DNA of 64,000 nucleotides. It comes from Solirubrum puertoriconensis. GTDB taxonomy: Bacteria > Bacteroidota > Bacteroidia > Cytophagales > Hymenobacteraceae. Location: the NCBI RefSeq assembly GCF_001483135.1, contig NZ_LNAL01000008.1, positions 744,001 through 808,000 of the forward strand. The letters run 5' to 3'. Both the position numbers and the translations under genes were made by a program. Of the stretch, positions 17,825 to 25,902 are shown one piece after another; the first letter of the stretch is position 1; every line of letters begins with the position of its first letter. The notes beneath the pieces are model-generated. The model had not been told where the DNA came from. It searched no databases and saw nothing but the letters and a program-made list of their open reading frames with translations.

Positions 17825-19228
17825 ATGAGAATGAACGAACACTCTGAGGAACAGGACGAAGTATTGGCAACGGTGCGCCGCTTTGAGCGCATGATTGCCG
17901 AAGGCGAGCCGGTGTTCTTTGATCTGGCAGATTTCGAGAACATCATCGACCATTATACCTCCACGGCCCAGTTTGATAAAGCTTTGCAAGCCTGCGAAGC
18001 CGCGGTTGCGCAGTACCCGTTCTCTACGGAGTTACTCATCGACCGGGCGCAGGTATTGGCTATGCGTGGCGAGTACCAGCAGGCTTTGCAACAAATAGAT
18101 GAAGTAGCCGGCCGCGAGCCCGACAGCGCCGATGTACCCGTTACGCGTGGCATCATTGCCACGCAACAGGGCGACTTTGCGGCGGCTGTAGGGTATTTTC
18201 AGCAAGGTATAGAACGTGCCCCCGACCGCGACGACATTTACTTCAACCTAGGCCTGGCCTACCAACAGTGGCAGAAGTTTAAGAGCGCAGCCCGCAATTA
18301 CAAGCAAAGCCTGCGCATCAACCCCGACAACGACGCGGCTGTGCAGGAACTACTTTTCTGCCTGGAGGTATCGGGACGACTGGAGCAGAATCTGGAGTTT
18401 TTCCGGCGCTTTACCGACGAAGATCCTTACTCGGCAATTGCTTGGTACAACCTAGGGCAGGCCTACTACAAAGCCGGGCAGTTTGGCAACGCTGCGCAGG
18501 CCTTCGACTACGCCATCGTCATCGATCCGAAGTTTTACGAAGCCCACGCCTACCTGGCCAGTGCCTTCGTGAGCATGGAGGAGTACCAGCGTGCCATCGA
18601 CGAGTTTCAGCTAAGCTACGAGGAGGGCAAACCCACGGCCGAGGCCCTGTGCAATATTGGCGAATGCCACGAGAAGCTGCGCCAGTGGGACCCCGCCCGC
18701 CGCTACTACCGCCAAGCCCTCGACATCGACCCTGAAATGGACGAGGCGTGGTTTGGCATTGGCGTGGTGCTCGATGCGCAGGAGCACTGGTTTGAGGCGC
18801 TGCACTTCTACCGCAAAGCCGTGAGCCTGTACGAGGAAAGCGGCGAGTACTGGCTGGCCCTGGCCAATGCCGAGTACCAGGTGGGCAACGTAGTTAGCGC
18901 CATCGAGGCCTACGACAAAGCCACGCAGGTAGCGCCTGAAATGCCCGAAGGCTGGATTAACTGGAGTGCCATCCTGTACGAGCAGGGCAACTACGATGCC
19001 GCCATCGATTTGATGAAGGCGGCCAGCGAGCTGTTGCCCACCGAGGCCGACCTGATGTACCGCCTGTGCGCCTACTTGTTGGCGGCTGGCCGCTACCGCC
19101 AGGCGTACGATGTACTCGAAAATGCCCTACTTTTGGACTTCGACAAGCACAAGCTGCTGTTCGAGTTCTTTCCGGAGCTGGAGCAGCAGCGCGCCCTAAC
19201 GCGGCTGATCGAGCAATACCGCAAGTAG
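17825..19228 (+). CDS. Tetratricopeptide-repeat protein
   Basis: 467 residues from the ATG at 17825 (an alternative ATG is six bases on). A long in-frame extension upstream overlaps the SDR gene and was rejected. About ten TPR units run from residue 45 to 450, with the usual W-LG-Y-A-F-A-P pattern (for example YNLGQAYYKAGQFGNAAQAFDYAI). The N-terminal 40 residues are acidic. There is no signal peptide or membrane segment, so it is probably a cytoplasmic scaffold. Partners are unknown. Two repeats carry the Asn-Leu-Gly helix start encoded by CCTAGG copies at 18248 and 18450. Confidence 0.8.
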   Translation: MRMNEHSEEQDEVLATVRRFERMIAEGEPVFFDLADFENIIDHYTSTAQFDKALQACEAAVAQYPFSTELLIDRAQVLAMRGEYQQALQQIDEVAGREPDSADVPVTRGIIATQQGDFAAAVGYFQQGIERAPDRDDIYFNLGLAYQQWQKFKSAARNYKQSLRINPDNDAAVQELLFCLEVSGRLEQNLEFFRRFTDEDPYSAIAWYNLGQAYYKAGQFGNAAQAFDYAIVIDPKFYEAHAYLASAFVSMEEYQRAIDEFQLSYEEGKPTAEALCNIGECHEKLRQWDPARRYYRQALDIDPEMDEAWFGIGVVLDAQEHWFEALHFYRKAVSLYEESGEYWLALANAEYQVGNVVSAIEAYDKATQVAPEMPEGWINWSAILYEQGNYDAAIDLMKAASELLPTEADLMYRLCAYLLAAGRYRQAYDVLENALLLDFDKHKLLFEFFPELEQQRALTRLIEQYRK

Positions 19229-19272
19229 ATTTTTGAGTATTGGGTACCAAGTACTGAGTACGTAGACATTTG

Positions 19273-19312
19273 AGGCTTGAAAGAGGTGTAGCACCTTTTT
19301 CAAGCCTTTTGT
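19273..19312 (+). terminator. Terminator after the TPR gene
   Basis: Arms 19273-19288 and 19292-19307 form a stem of about 16 pairs with a G.U pair, followed by TTTTGT. Confidence 0.75.
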
Positions 19313-19361
19313 CTGCTTACCTAGGCGGGTGCGCCCAAGCCTCGTTACCCCACACCAACGC

Positions 19362-20195
19362 ATGAATTACGATCTTACCCAAATCCCCGAACGCACCGAG
19401 AAACCCCGCGAGCAAGGCTTTACCATGGTAATGGATAAAGGCCTGAGCGTACGCGAAGTAGAAGACTTTCTGGAAGTAGGGGCGGCGTATACCGACATTG
19501 TGAAACTAGGCTGGGCCACGTCGTTCGTGACGCCTAACCTGCGTCCAAAACTGGAGGCTTACAAGGCCGCCGGCATTCCGGTGTACTTCGGAGGCACCTT
19601 GTTCGAGGCCTTCATCATCCGCGGACAGTTCGACGATTACCGCCGCCTGCTCGACCAGTTTGGAATGGAGTACGCCGAGGTATCGGATGGTTCAATTGAG
19701 CTCGACCACGACCAAAAGTGCGAGTTCATTCGGCAGCTGTCGGGCCAGGTAAAGGTGTTGTCGGAGGTAGGCTCCAAAGACGCCGAGAAGATTATTCCGC
19801 CCTATAAGTGGATCAGCCAGATGCAAACCGAGTTGGAGGCCGGCGCGCTCAAAGTTATCGGCGAAGCCCGCGAAGGTGGTAATGTGGGTTTGTTCCGCAG
19901 CACCGGCGAAGTACGCTCGGGTCTGGTAGAAGAAATCCTGACCAAAATTCCGTCGGAGCGCATCTTGTGGGAAGCCCCGCAAAAGGCTCAGCAGGTTTGG
20001 TTTGTGAAGCTGCTCGGCGCCAACGTAAACCTCGGCAACATCGCACCCTCGGAGGTAGTTAGCCTCGAAACCATTCGTTTGGGCTTGCGCGGCGACACGT
20101 TCTCGCACTTCCTCGACATGGATGCCGTGGACCCCATGTTCAAGCCCTCGGAAAAGCCCGGTGCCAAGCCCGGCACCTCCATGCCGCGCGGCTAA
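19362..20195 (+). CDS. Phosphosulfolactate synthase (ComA family)
   Basis: 277 residues from the ATG at 19362. The sequence follows the ComA family throughout: GFTMVMDKGLSVREVEDFLEV, YTDIVKLGWATSF, PVYFGGTLFEAF, EVSDGSIEL, VLSEVGSKD and IGEAREGG. ComA adds sulfite to phosphoenolpyruvate to give (R)-phospho-3-sulfolactate, the first step of coenzyme M synthesis in methanogens. Bacteria of this phylum do not make coenzyme M, so the product is probably used for another sulfonate, such as sulfolactate or cysteate for capnine-type sulfonolipids. That link is inference. No ComB or ComC homologue is next to it; the gene is flanked by two terminators and looks monocistronic. Confidence 0.88.
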   Translation: MNYDLTQIPERTEKPREQGFTMVMDKGLSVREVEDFLEVGAAYTDIVKLGWATSFVTPNLRPKLEAYKAAGIPVYFGGTLFEAFIIRGQFDDYRRLLDQFGMEYAEVSDGSIELDHDQKCEFIRQLSGQVKVLSEVGSKDAEKIIPPYKWISQMQTELEAGALKVIGEAREGGNVGLFRSTGEVRSGLVEEILTKIPSERILWEAPQKAQQVWFVKLLGANVNLGNIAPSEVVSLETIRLGLRGDTFSHFLDMDAVDPMFKPSEKPGAKPGTSMPRG

Positions 20196-20209
20196 GTTTG
20201 TCTGAGCAC

Positions 20210-20252
20210 ACAAAAGCGCTGCACGCCTGCTGGTGTGCAGCGCTTTTGTTTT
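20210..20252 (+). terminator. Terminator after the phosphosulfolactate synthase gene
   Basis: Arms 20210-20224 and 20235-20249 pair over 15 bp with a 10-base loop; the right arm ends in TTTTGTTTT. Confidence 0.85.
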
Positions 20253-20331
20253 GGCCGCCACACAAGGCCGCTTGTAGCCGCTGACCAACGCTTTATTGCT
20301 GCCCGGTAAGTTGCCGCTAAGCAGAAACTCC

Positions 20332-20339
20332 TAGGTTTG
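20332..20339 (+). promoter_or_regulatory. Possible -7 box abutting the acetyltransferase start
   Basis: TAGGTTTG fits TAnnTTTG and overlaps a CCTAGG copy. It ends only three bases before the ATG at 20343, so if used it would give a leaderless mRNA. Confidence 0.3.
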
Positions 20340-20342
20340 TTT

Positions 20343-20894
20343 ATGCTCACTATCAATCTGTCGCCCGTAGCCGAGCTGCGTACCAGCCGCTTAAGCCTGC
20401 GCCGCTTGCTGCCCTCCGATGCACCTGCTTTGTTGCGACTCCGCTCCGACGAACGCGTAATGCGCTATTTCGACCGCGAGCCGATGACGACCGAGGAGCA
20501 GGCGTTGGAGCTCATCAGAAGCACCGACGAGCTGATTGCCAAAAACCAAGGCGTTATGTGGGGCATTTGCCTGCGGCCCGGCACTGAGATAGTAGGCACC
20601 ATCGGGCCGTGGAACATTACAGCGGAGCACCACCGCGCCGAGCTTGGCTACCTGTTGCACCCCGATTTGTGGGGACAAGGGCTGATGGGCGAAGCGTTGG
20701 ACGAGGTATGCCGCTACGCCTTCGAACACCTAGGGATGCACAGCCTCGAGGCCAACGTAAACCCCCACAACGCAGCCTCGCGGCGGCTACTCGAAAAACA
20801 CGGCTTTGTGCAGGAGGCTTACTTCCGCGAGAACTTCTACCACAACGGGCAGTTTCTCGACTCCGTCATTTACTCGCGTTTGGCCCCGCGCTAG
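20343..20894 (+). CDS. GNAT acetyltransferase, RimJ/RimL-like
   Basis: 183 residues from the ATG at 20343 (MLTINLSPVAELRTSRLSLRRL). The N-terminal TSRLSLRRLLPSDAPAL and the acetyl-CoA site LGYLLHPDLWGQGLMGEAL, followed by ANVNPHNAASRRLLEKHGFV, are typical of the RimJ/RimL branch, which acetylates protein N-termini or small amines. The true substrate is unknown. Length is normal. It is followed after about 70 bases by a secreted esterase gene on the same strand. Confidence 0.85.
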   Translation: MLTINLSPVAELRTSRLSLRRLLPSDAPALLRLRSDERVMRYFDREPMTTEEQALELIRSTDELIAKNQGVMWGICLRPGTEIVGTIGPWNITAEHHRAELGYLLHPDLWGQGLMGEALDEVCRYAFEHLGMHSLEANVNPHNAASRRLLEKHGFVQEAYFRENFYHNGQFLDSVIYSRLAPR

Positions 20895-20965
20895 GTACTG
20901 ATGAGCGTGGTACACCTCTTTGTAATATCAACCAGCCCTAGGTAGCAGAAACTTCGCTTAGCCTC

Positions 20966-21889
20966 ATGCTCCTTAGTCACACCCGTTGGTACTACCGCGC
21001 CCTGCAGTTGCTAGCACTGTGCCTGCTGCTGGTTGCTTTCCGGACCGATAACCCCCGCGACCCCGGCCGGGTAGAGCACCTCGCCGATTTCAAATCGAAA
21101 CACGTGAAGCCCCGGCACGTGGATGTGTGGCTGCCCGATGGCTACCCGCAGCCCGGGCGCAAGTACGCCGTGCTTTACATGAACGATGGCCAAAACCTCT
21201 ATCACCCAGCCACGGCGTACGGCGGCGTAGCATGGGAAGTCGACAGCACGCTAGCGGCCCTAGGTGGGCAAGTGCGCGATGTAATTGTGGTAGGCATCTG
21301 GAACACCGATTTGCGCTTTGCCGAATATGCCCCGGCCAAACCTTACCAGCTGATGCCGGCCGTTCGCCGCGAGCAACTGGCGCGCGAACGACCCGGCCAA
21401 CCGCTATCCGATGCCTACCTGCGCTTTGTGGTGGAGGAGCTGAAGCCTTACATCGACAAACATTACCGCACCGATAAGCGCCGCCAAAGCACTTTCATTG
21501 GTGGCTCGAGCATGGGCGGGCTGATTTCGCTGTACGCAGCCCTGGAGTACCCGAAGGTGTTTGGCGGAGCAGCGTGCATATCAACGCACTGGCCCCTGAG
21601 CCTGCAGGACAACACGCCCGATTTCACCAACGCCATGCTGCGTTACCTCGCCGATAAACTTCCGCAAGGCAAGCGCCGCCCCCGGCTGTATTTCGATTAT
21701 GGTACCGCCACGCTCGATGCCCGCTACGAGGTGCACCAGCTGCGCATCGACAGCCTGCTGCGCGCCAAAGGCTACGATACGCAGCACTGGCAAACGTTGA
21801 AGTTCGAAGGCGCAGCACACAACGAGGGCTCCTGGAAAAAGCGCTTTGCCACCCCGGCTCGTTTTCTGTTGGGGGCGCAACCCCGCTAG
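20966..21889 (+). CDS. Exported alpha/beta-hydrolase, putative esterase (Fes/esterase D-like)
   Basis: 307 residues. A hydrophobic segment at 11-25 acts as signal peptide or anchor. The catalytic domain has the enterochelin-esterase-like pattern LLYMNDGQNLY-type (VLYMNDGQN), then the nucleophile Ser182 in GGSSMGG and the likely catalytic His285 in GAAHNEGSW. The family hydrolyses esters of carbohydrates, siderophores or other small molecules; no siderophore genes lie nearby, so a carbohydrate esterase is as likely. The start at 20966 is the first ATG and gives the complete hydrophobic segment. Confidence 0.8.
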   Translation: MLLSHTRWYYRALQLLALCLLLVAFRTDNPRDPGRVEHLADFKSKHVKPRHVDVWLPDGYPQPGRKYAVLYMNDGQNLYHPATAYGGVAWEVDSTLAALGGQVRDVIVVGIWNTDLRFAEYAPAKPYQLMPAVRREQLARERPGQPLSDAYLRFVVEELKPYIDKHYRTDKRRQSTFIGGSSMGGLISLYAALEYPKVFGGAACISTHWPLSLQDNTPDFTNAMLRYLADKLPQGKRRPRLYFDYGTATLDARYEVHQLRIDSLLRAKGYDTQHWQTLKFEGAAHNEGSWKKRFATPARFLLGAQPR

Positions 21890-21967
21890 CGCAGGCAGCA
21901 GCGAAGCACCTAGGCAACCCTGCGCGCCAAAGGCAGTAATACTGGGGGTTCAACCACTGAACCTACC

Positions 21968-23311
<1,344 letters not shown>

Positions 23312-23323
23312 GCGAGCAAGTGC

Positions 23324-23331
23324 TATACTTG
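23324..23331 (+). promoter_or_regulatory. Possible promoter of the riboswitch transcript
   Basis: TATACTTG is one base off TAnnTTTG and lies 13 bases after the preceding stop, just upstream of the riboswitch fold. No clear -33 element is seen. Confidence 0.35.
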
Positions 23332-23337
23332 CGGCTG

Positions 23338-23523
23338 GTTCTTTGCCATCCGCAATTGCCGTAGTAAGGTTGCTGCCCCAGCGGGCAGCACGAAGAAGGA
23401 ACCGTGTGCAAATCACGGGCTGACGCGCAACTGTAAGTAACACCACAGAAACGGCCACCTAGGTCCATTGCCCCGCTGGGGCGAGAAGGACGGCCGCTTT
23501 CGTTACAAGCCAGGAGACTTGCC
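23338..23523 (+). promoter_or_regulatory. Cobalamin riboswitch (target uncertain)
   Basis: The B12 box AAGCCAGGAGACTTGCC is at 23507-23523, and the conserved core GGAACCGTG...AAATCACGGGCTGACGCGCAACTGTAA at about 23398-23437. The intermediate arm holds GCCACCTAGG at 23456-23465. These are the diagnostic parts of the AdoCbl-type cobalamin aptamer, which lowers expression of the downstream gene when B12 is bound. The next known gene on this strand is a thioesterase starting 201 bases later, not a transporter or B12-related gene. An in-frame GTG begins 21 bases after the box (see 23545-23724). Confidence 0.92.
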
Positions 23524-23544
23524 TTTACTACGCCGTGCCGACGC

Positions 23545-23724
23545 GTGCTTTCGCGCCTTAAAGCCACCGTCGGGCCAATTGTGCATAGTTGTTTGGGGGT
23601 GTTGCTGCTTGCGGCAAGTGCCCTAGGAGAGCTATGCGCCACTTGGCCCGCGTGTGGGCAATGGGTAAGCGAAAGTGCCGCAGGCCGCAAGGGCAGGTGC
23701 ACCACTTCTTCACCCCAATCCCGC
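23545..23724 (+). other. Open in-frame leader segment between riboswitch and thioesterase, possible gene remnant
   Basis: From a GTG at 23545, 60 codons run without a stop directly into the thioesterase ATG. The first 30 residues look like an export signal (basic start, then CLGVLLLAASALG), which makes no sense for a cytoplasmic thioesterase; the rest is Cys/Ser/Gly-rich and resembles nothing I know. This could be the left-over start of a deleted riboswitch-controlled exported protein such as a TonB receptor, or an N-terminal extension that is really translated. It could also be chance. Confidence 0.35.
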
Positions 23725-24114
23725 ATGACACCGGAACTAACCCAACGCATTGCCCTGGCCGAGACGCGCATCTTCAAGGCAGTATTCCCGAGCACCACCA
23801 ACCACTACGATACGCTGTTTGGCGGCACGGCCATGCAACTAATGGACGAAGTGGCGTTTATCGCAGCCACGCGCTTCAGCCGCAAACGCATGGTTACGGT
23901 ATCCTCCGATAAAATTGACTTTCGCATACCCATTCCGGCCGGTACCATTGTGGAGCTGATTGGCCGCGTAGCGCGCATCGGCAACAAAAGCCTCGATGTG
24001 GAGGTCGACATCTTCACCGAAGAAATGTACTCCGATGCGCGGCAGCACGCCGTGGCCGGTACGTTCACGTTCGTGGCCATCGACGAGCACAAGGTGCCCA
24101 TTAGTGTATTGTAG
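23725..24114 (+). CDS. Acyl-CoA thioesterase, hotdog fold (YciA-like)
   Basis: 129 residues from the ATG at 23725 (MTPELTQRIALAETRIFKAVFP). The hotdog thioesterase signature is complete: TNHYDTLFGGTAMQLMDEVAFIAATRF with the catalytic Asp/Glu helix, VTVSSDKIDFRIPIPAGTIVELIGRV, and the C-terminal GTFTFVAID. YciA-type enzymes hydrolyse a broad range of acyl-CoAs in the cytoplasm. A longer form starting at the GTG at 23545 is open in frame but would add a signal-like peptide. It is the first intact gene behind the cobalamin riboswitch; there is no known reason for B12 control of this enzyme. Confidence 0.85.
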   Translation: MTPELTQRIALAETRIFKAVFPSTTNHYDTLFGGTAMQLMDEVAFIAATRFSRKRMVTVSSDKIDFRIPIPAGTIVELIGRVARIGNKSLDVEVDIFTEEMYSDARQHAVAGTFTFVAIDEHKVPISVL

Positions 24115-24289
24115 CACCCGAGTACCTAGGGTTTGGGCGTGGGGCCGCCGGAAGTCGTTGAGCAATAAACCAACGCATTATTGGGTCGGTACGGCGCCCT
24201 AGGTAGCTGCGGTGGTGGGCGGGCAAGTAGGGCAGGGCAGTGTGGCTTTGCTCGCTAGGCGTTTACTTTGCAGGATAACCCTGCTTTGT

Positions 24290-24940
24290 ATGGAAATACT
24301 TAAGGACTTCGTTGACATTGTCCTGCACCTCGATAAGCACCTGGCCGAGCTGATTCAGCAGTACGACGTCTGGACCTACGCCATTCTGTTCCTGATCATC
24401 TTCGTCGAAACCGGCGTGGTGGTGCTGCCCTTCTTGCCCGGCGACTCGCTGTTGTTTGCCGCCGGCACGCTGGCCGCGCTGCCCAACAGCCCCCTCAACG
24501 TGGTGGTGCTGATGCTGCTGCTCATTGCCGCGGCCGTGCTGGGCGACACGCTCAACTACCACATCGGCGACTACATCGGGCCGCGGGTATTCCGGCGCGA
24601 TTACCGATTCCTGAAGCGGGAGCATCTGCTGCGCACCCAGCAGTTCTACGAGAAGCACGGCGCCAAAACCATCATCATTGCCCGCTTTGTGCCCATCGTG
24701 CGCACGTTTGCGCCTTTTATTGCTGGCGTAGGCACCATGAGCTACGGCAAGTTCCTGTCGTACAACCTGGTTGGGGGCGTAATCTGGGTGGTGTCGCTCA
24801 CCATGGCGGGCTATTTCCTGGGTGGCATCCCGTTCATTCAGAAAAACTTCGGCCTGTTTACGCTGTTGATTATTGCAGTATCGGTACTGCCGGTGGTGGT
24901 AGAGTTTCTGAAACAGCGCTTTGCCTCGGCAGCACGCTAG
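24290..24940 (+). CDS. DedA-family membrane protein
   Basis: 216 residues from the ATG at 24290. Five or so transmembrane helices are visible (about 22-45, 55-85, 145-170, 178-197 and 195-213). Family motifs are the FVETGVVVLPFLPGDSLLF segment, the GDTLNYHIGDYIGPR turn, and RFVPIVRTFAPFIAGVGTMSYGKFLSYN near helix 4. DedA proteins are thought to flip undecaprenyl phosphate or phospholipids across the inner membrane, using conserved Glu and Arg residues that are present here. It ends at a strong terminator and has a near-consensus -7 box (TACTTTG) at 24264-24270. Confidence 0.88.
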   Translation: MEILKDFVDIVLHLDKHLAELIQQYDVWTYAILFLIIFVETGVVVLPFLPGDSLLFAAGTLAALPNSPLNVVVLMLLLIAAAVLGDTLNYHIGDYIGPRVFRRDYRFLKREHLLRTQQFYEKHGAKTIIIARFVPIVRTFAPFIAGVGTMSYGKFLSYNLVGGVIWVVSLTMAGYFLGGIPFIQKNFGLFTLLIIAVSVLPVVVEFLKQRFASAAR

Positions 24941-24961
24941 TATTTGTACATTCCAAAGTGC

Positions 24962-25008
24962 AAAACCGCCCCGGCTAACTTTGGCCGGGGCGGTTTTTTT
25001 TGTTTTTT
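24962..25008 (+). terminator. Rho-independent terminator after the DedA gene
   Basis: AAAACCGCCCCGGC pairs with GCCGGGGCGGTTTT, followed by a long T-rich run. Textbook layout. Confidence 0.92.
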
Positions 25009-25028
25009 CGGGGTAAAATCCGCTATGT

Positions 25029-25772
25029 ATGGCTCGTGAATTTGGCTTGATTGGCAAATCGTTGGTGCACTCGTTTTCCCCTACTTACTTCTCGCAGAAG
25101 TTTGAGCACCTAGGCCTGCGCGACTGCACCTACGAGGCGTTTGAGCTGGAGCACGTACGCGAGTTATCGGCGCTGGTAGCTAGCCGGCCCGACTTGCAAG
25201 GCCTCAACGTAACCATTCCGTACAAAGAGCAAATACTGCCCTACCTCGATGCCCTCGATTCGTCGGCGGCGCGCATCGGGGCCGTCAACGTTATTCAGTT
25301 TGATGCCGACCGCCGCCTGATTGGGCACAACACCGACTACGTGGGCTTCCGCGACTCGCTGCGGCGCTTTTACCCGCTGCGCGGCGAGCAAGCCACGGCA
25401 TTGGTGCTCGGCACCGGCGGTGCCTCCAAAGCCGTGGAGGTAGCTCTGCGCGAGCTGGATATTCATTACTGGCTTGTATCGCGCGACACACTGGCTTTGG
25501 GGCTTACCTACGCCGAGCTTTCGCCCGAGCTTATTGCTGCGCACACGCTCATCATCAATACCACGCCCCTAGGTACCTACCCCCGCACCGAGGAGTGTCC
25601 AGCCATACCGTACGAAGCCCTTACGCCCCAGCATTACCTCTTCGATTTGGTATACAACCCGTCCGAAACCGAATTCATGCGCCGCGGCCGGGCCCAAGGC
25701 GCGCAGGCGCAAAACGGTTTCGAGATGCTGTGCCTGCAAGCCGAGGCCGCCTGGGCAATCTGGAATCGGTAG
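25029..25772 (+). CDS. aroE: Shikimate dehydrogenase
   Basis: 247 residues from the ATG at 25029 (MAREFGLIGKSLVHSFSPTYF). The enzyme reduces 3-dehydroshikimate with NADPH in aromatic amino acid synthesis. Motifs include SLVHSFSP for the substrate, GLNVTIPYKEQI with the catalytic Lys, GAVNVI, HNTDYVGF, the nucleotide loop LGTGGASKAVEVAL and TTPLGTYP. The protein is somewhat shorter than the E. coli enzyme, as usual in Bacteroidota. It has a single-gene layout, with a terminator upstream (DedA) and a bidirectional hairpin downstream. The stop is followed at once by CCTAGG (25777). Confidence 0.95.
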   Translation: MAREFGLIGKSLVHSFSPTYFSQKFEHLGLRDCTYEAFELEHVRELSALVASRPDLQGLNVTIPYKEQILPYLDALDSSAARIGAVNVIQFDADRRLIGHNTDYVGFRDSLRRFYPLRGEQATALVLGTGGASKAVEVALRELDIHYWLVSRDTLALGLTYAELSPELIAAHTLIINTTPLGTYPRTEECPAIPYEALTPQHYLFDLVYNPSETEFMRRGRAQGAQAQNGFEMLCLQAEAAWAIWNR

Positions 25773-25810
25773 CACCTAGGGCGCAACCGCCCCGCGCGTG
25801 CACCAACAAC

Positions 25811-25844
25811 AAAAGGCCGCCTCTCGTGCGAGAGCCGGCCTTTT
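25811..25844. terminator. Bidirectional terminator between aroE and the TonB receptor gene
   Basis: AAAAGGCCG...CTCTCG pairs with CGAGAG...CGGCCTTTT, one C.C mismatch, 2-base loop. The T-run on each strand suits both convergent genes. Confidence 0.85.
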
Positions 25845-25902
25845 GCTAATAGCCTGTTGGTTGTCACTTCTCGGGCAGCCGAGCCGTCCGCGTGCAGGCT
25901 AA

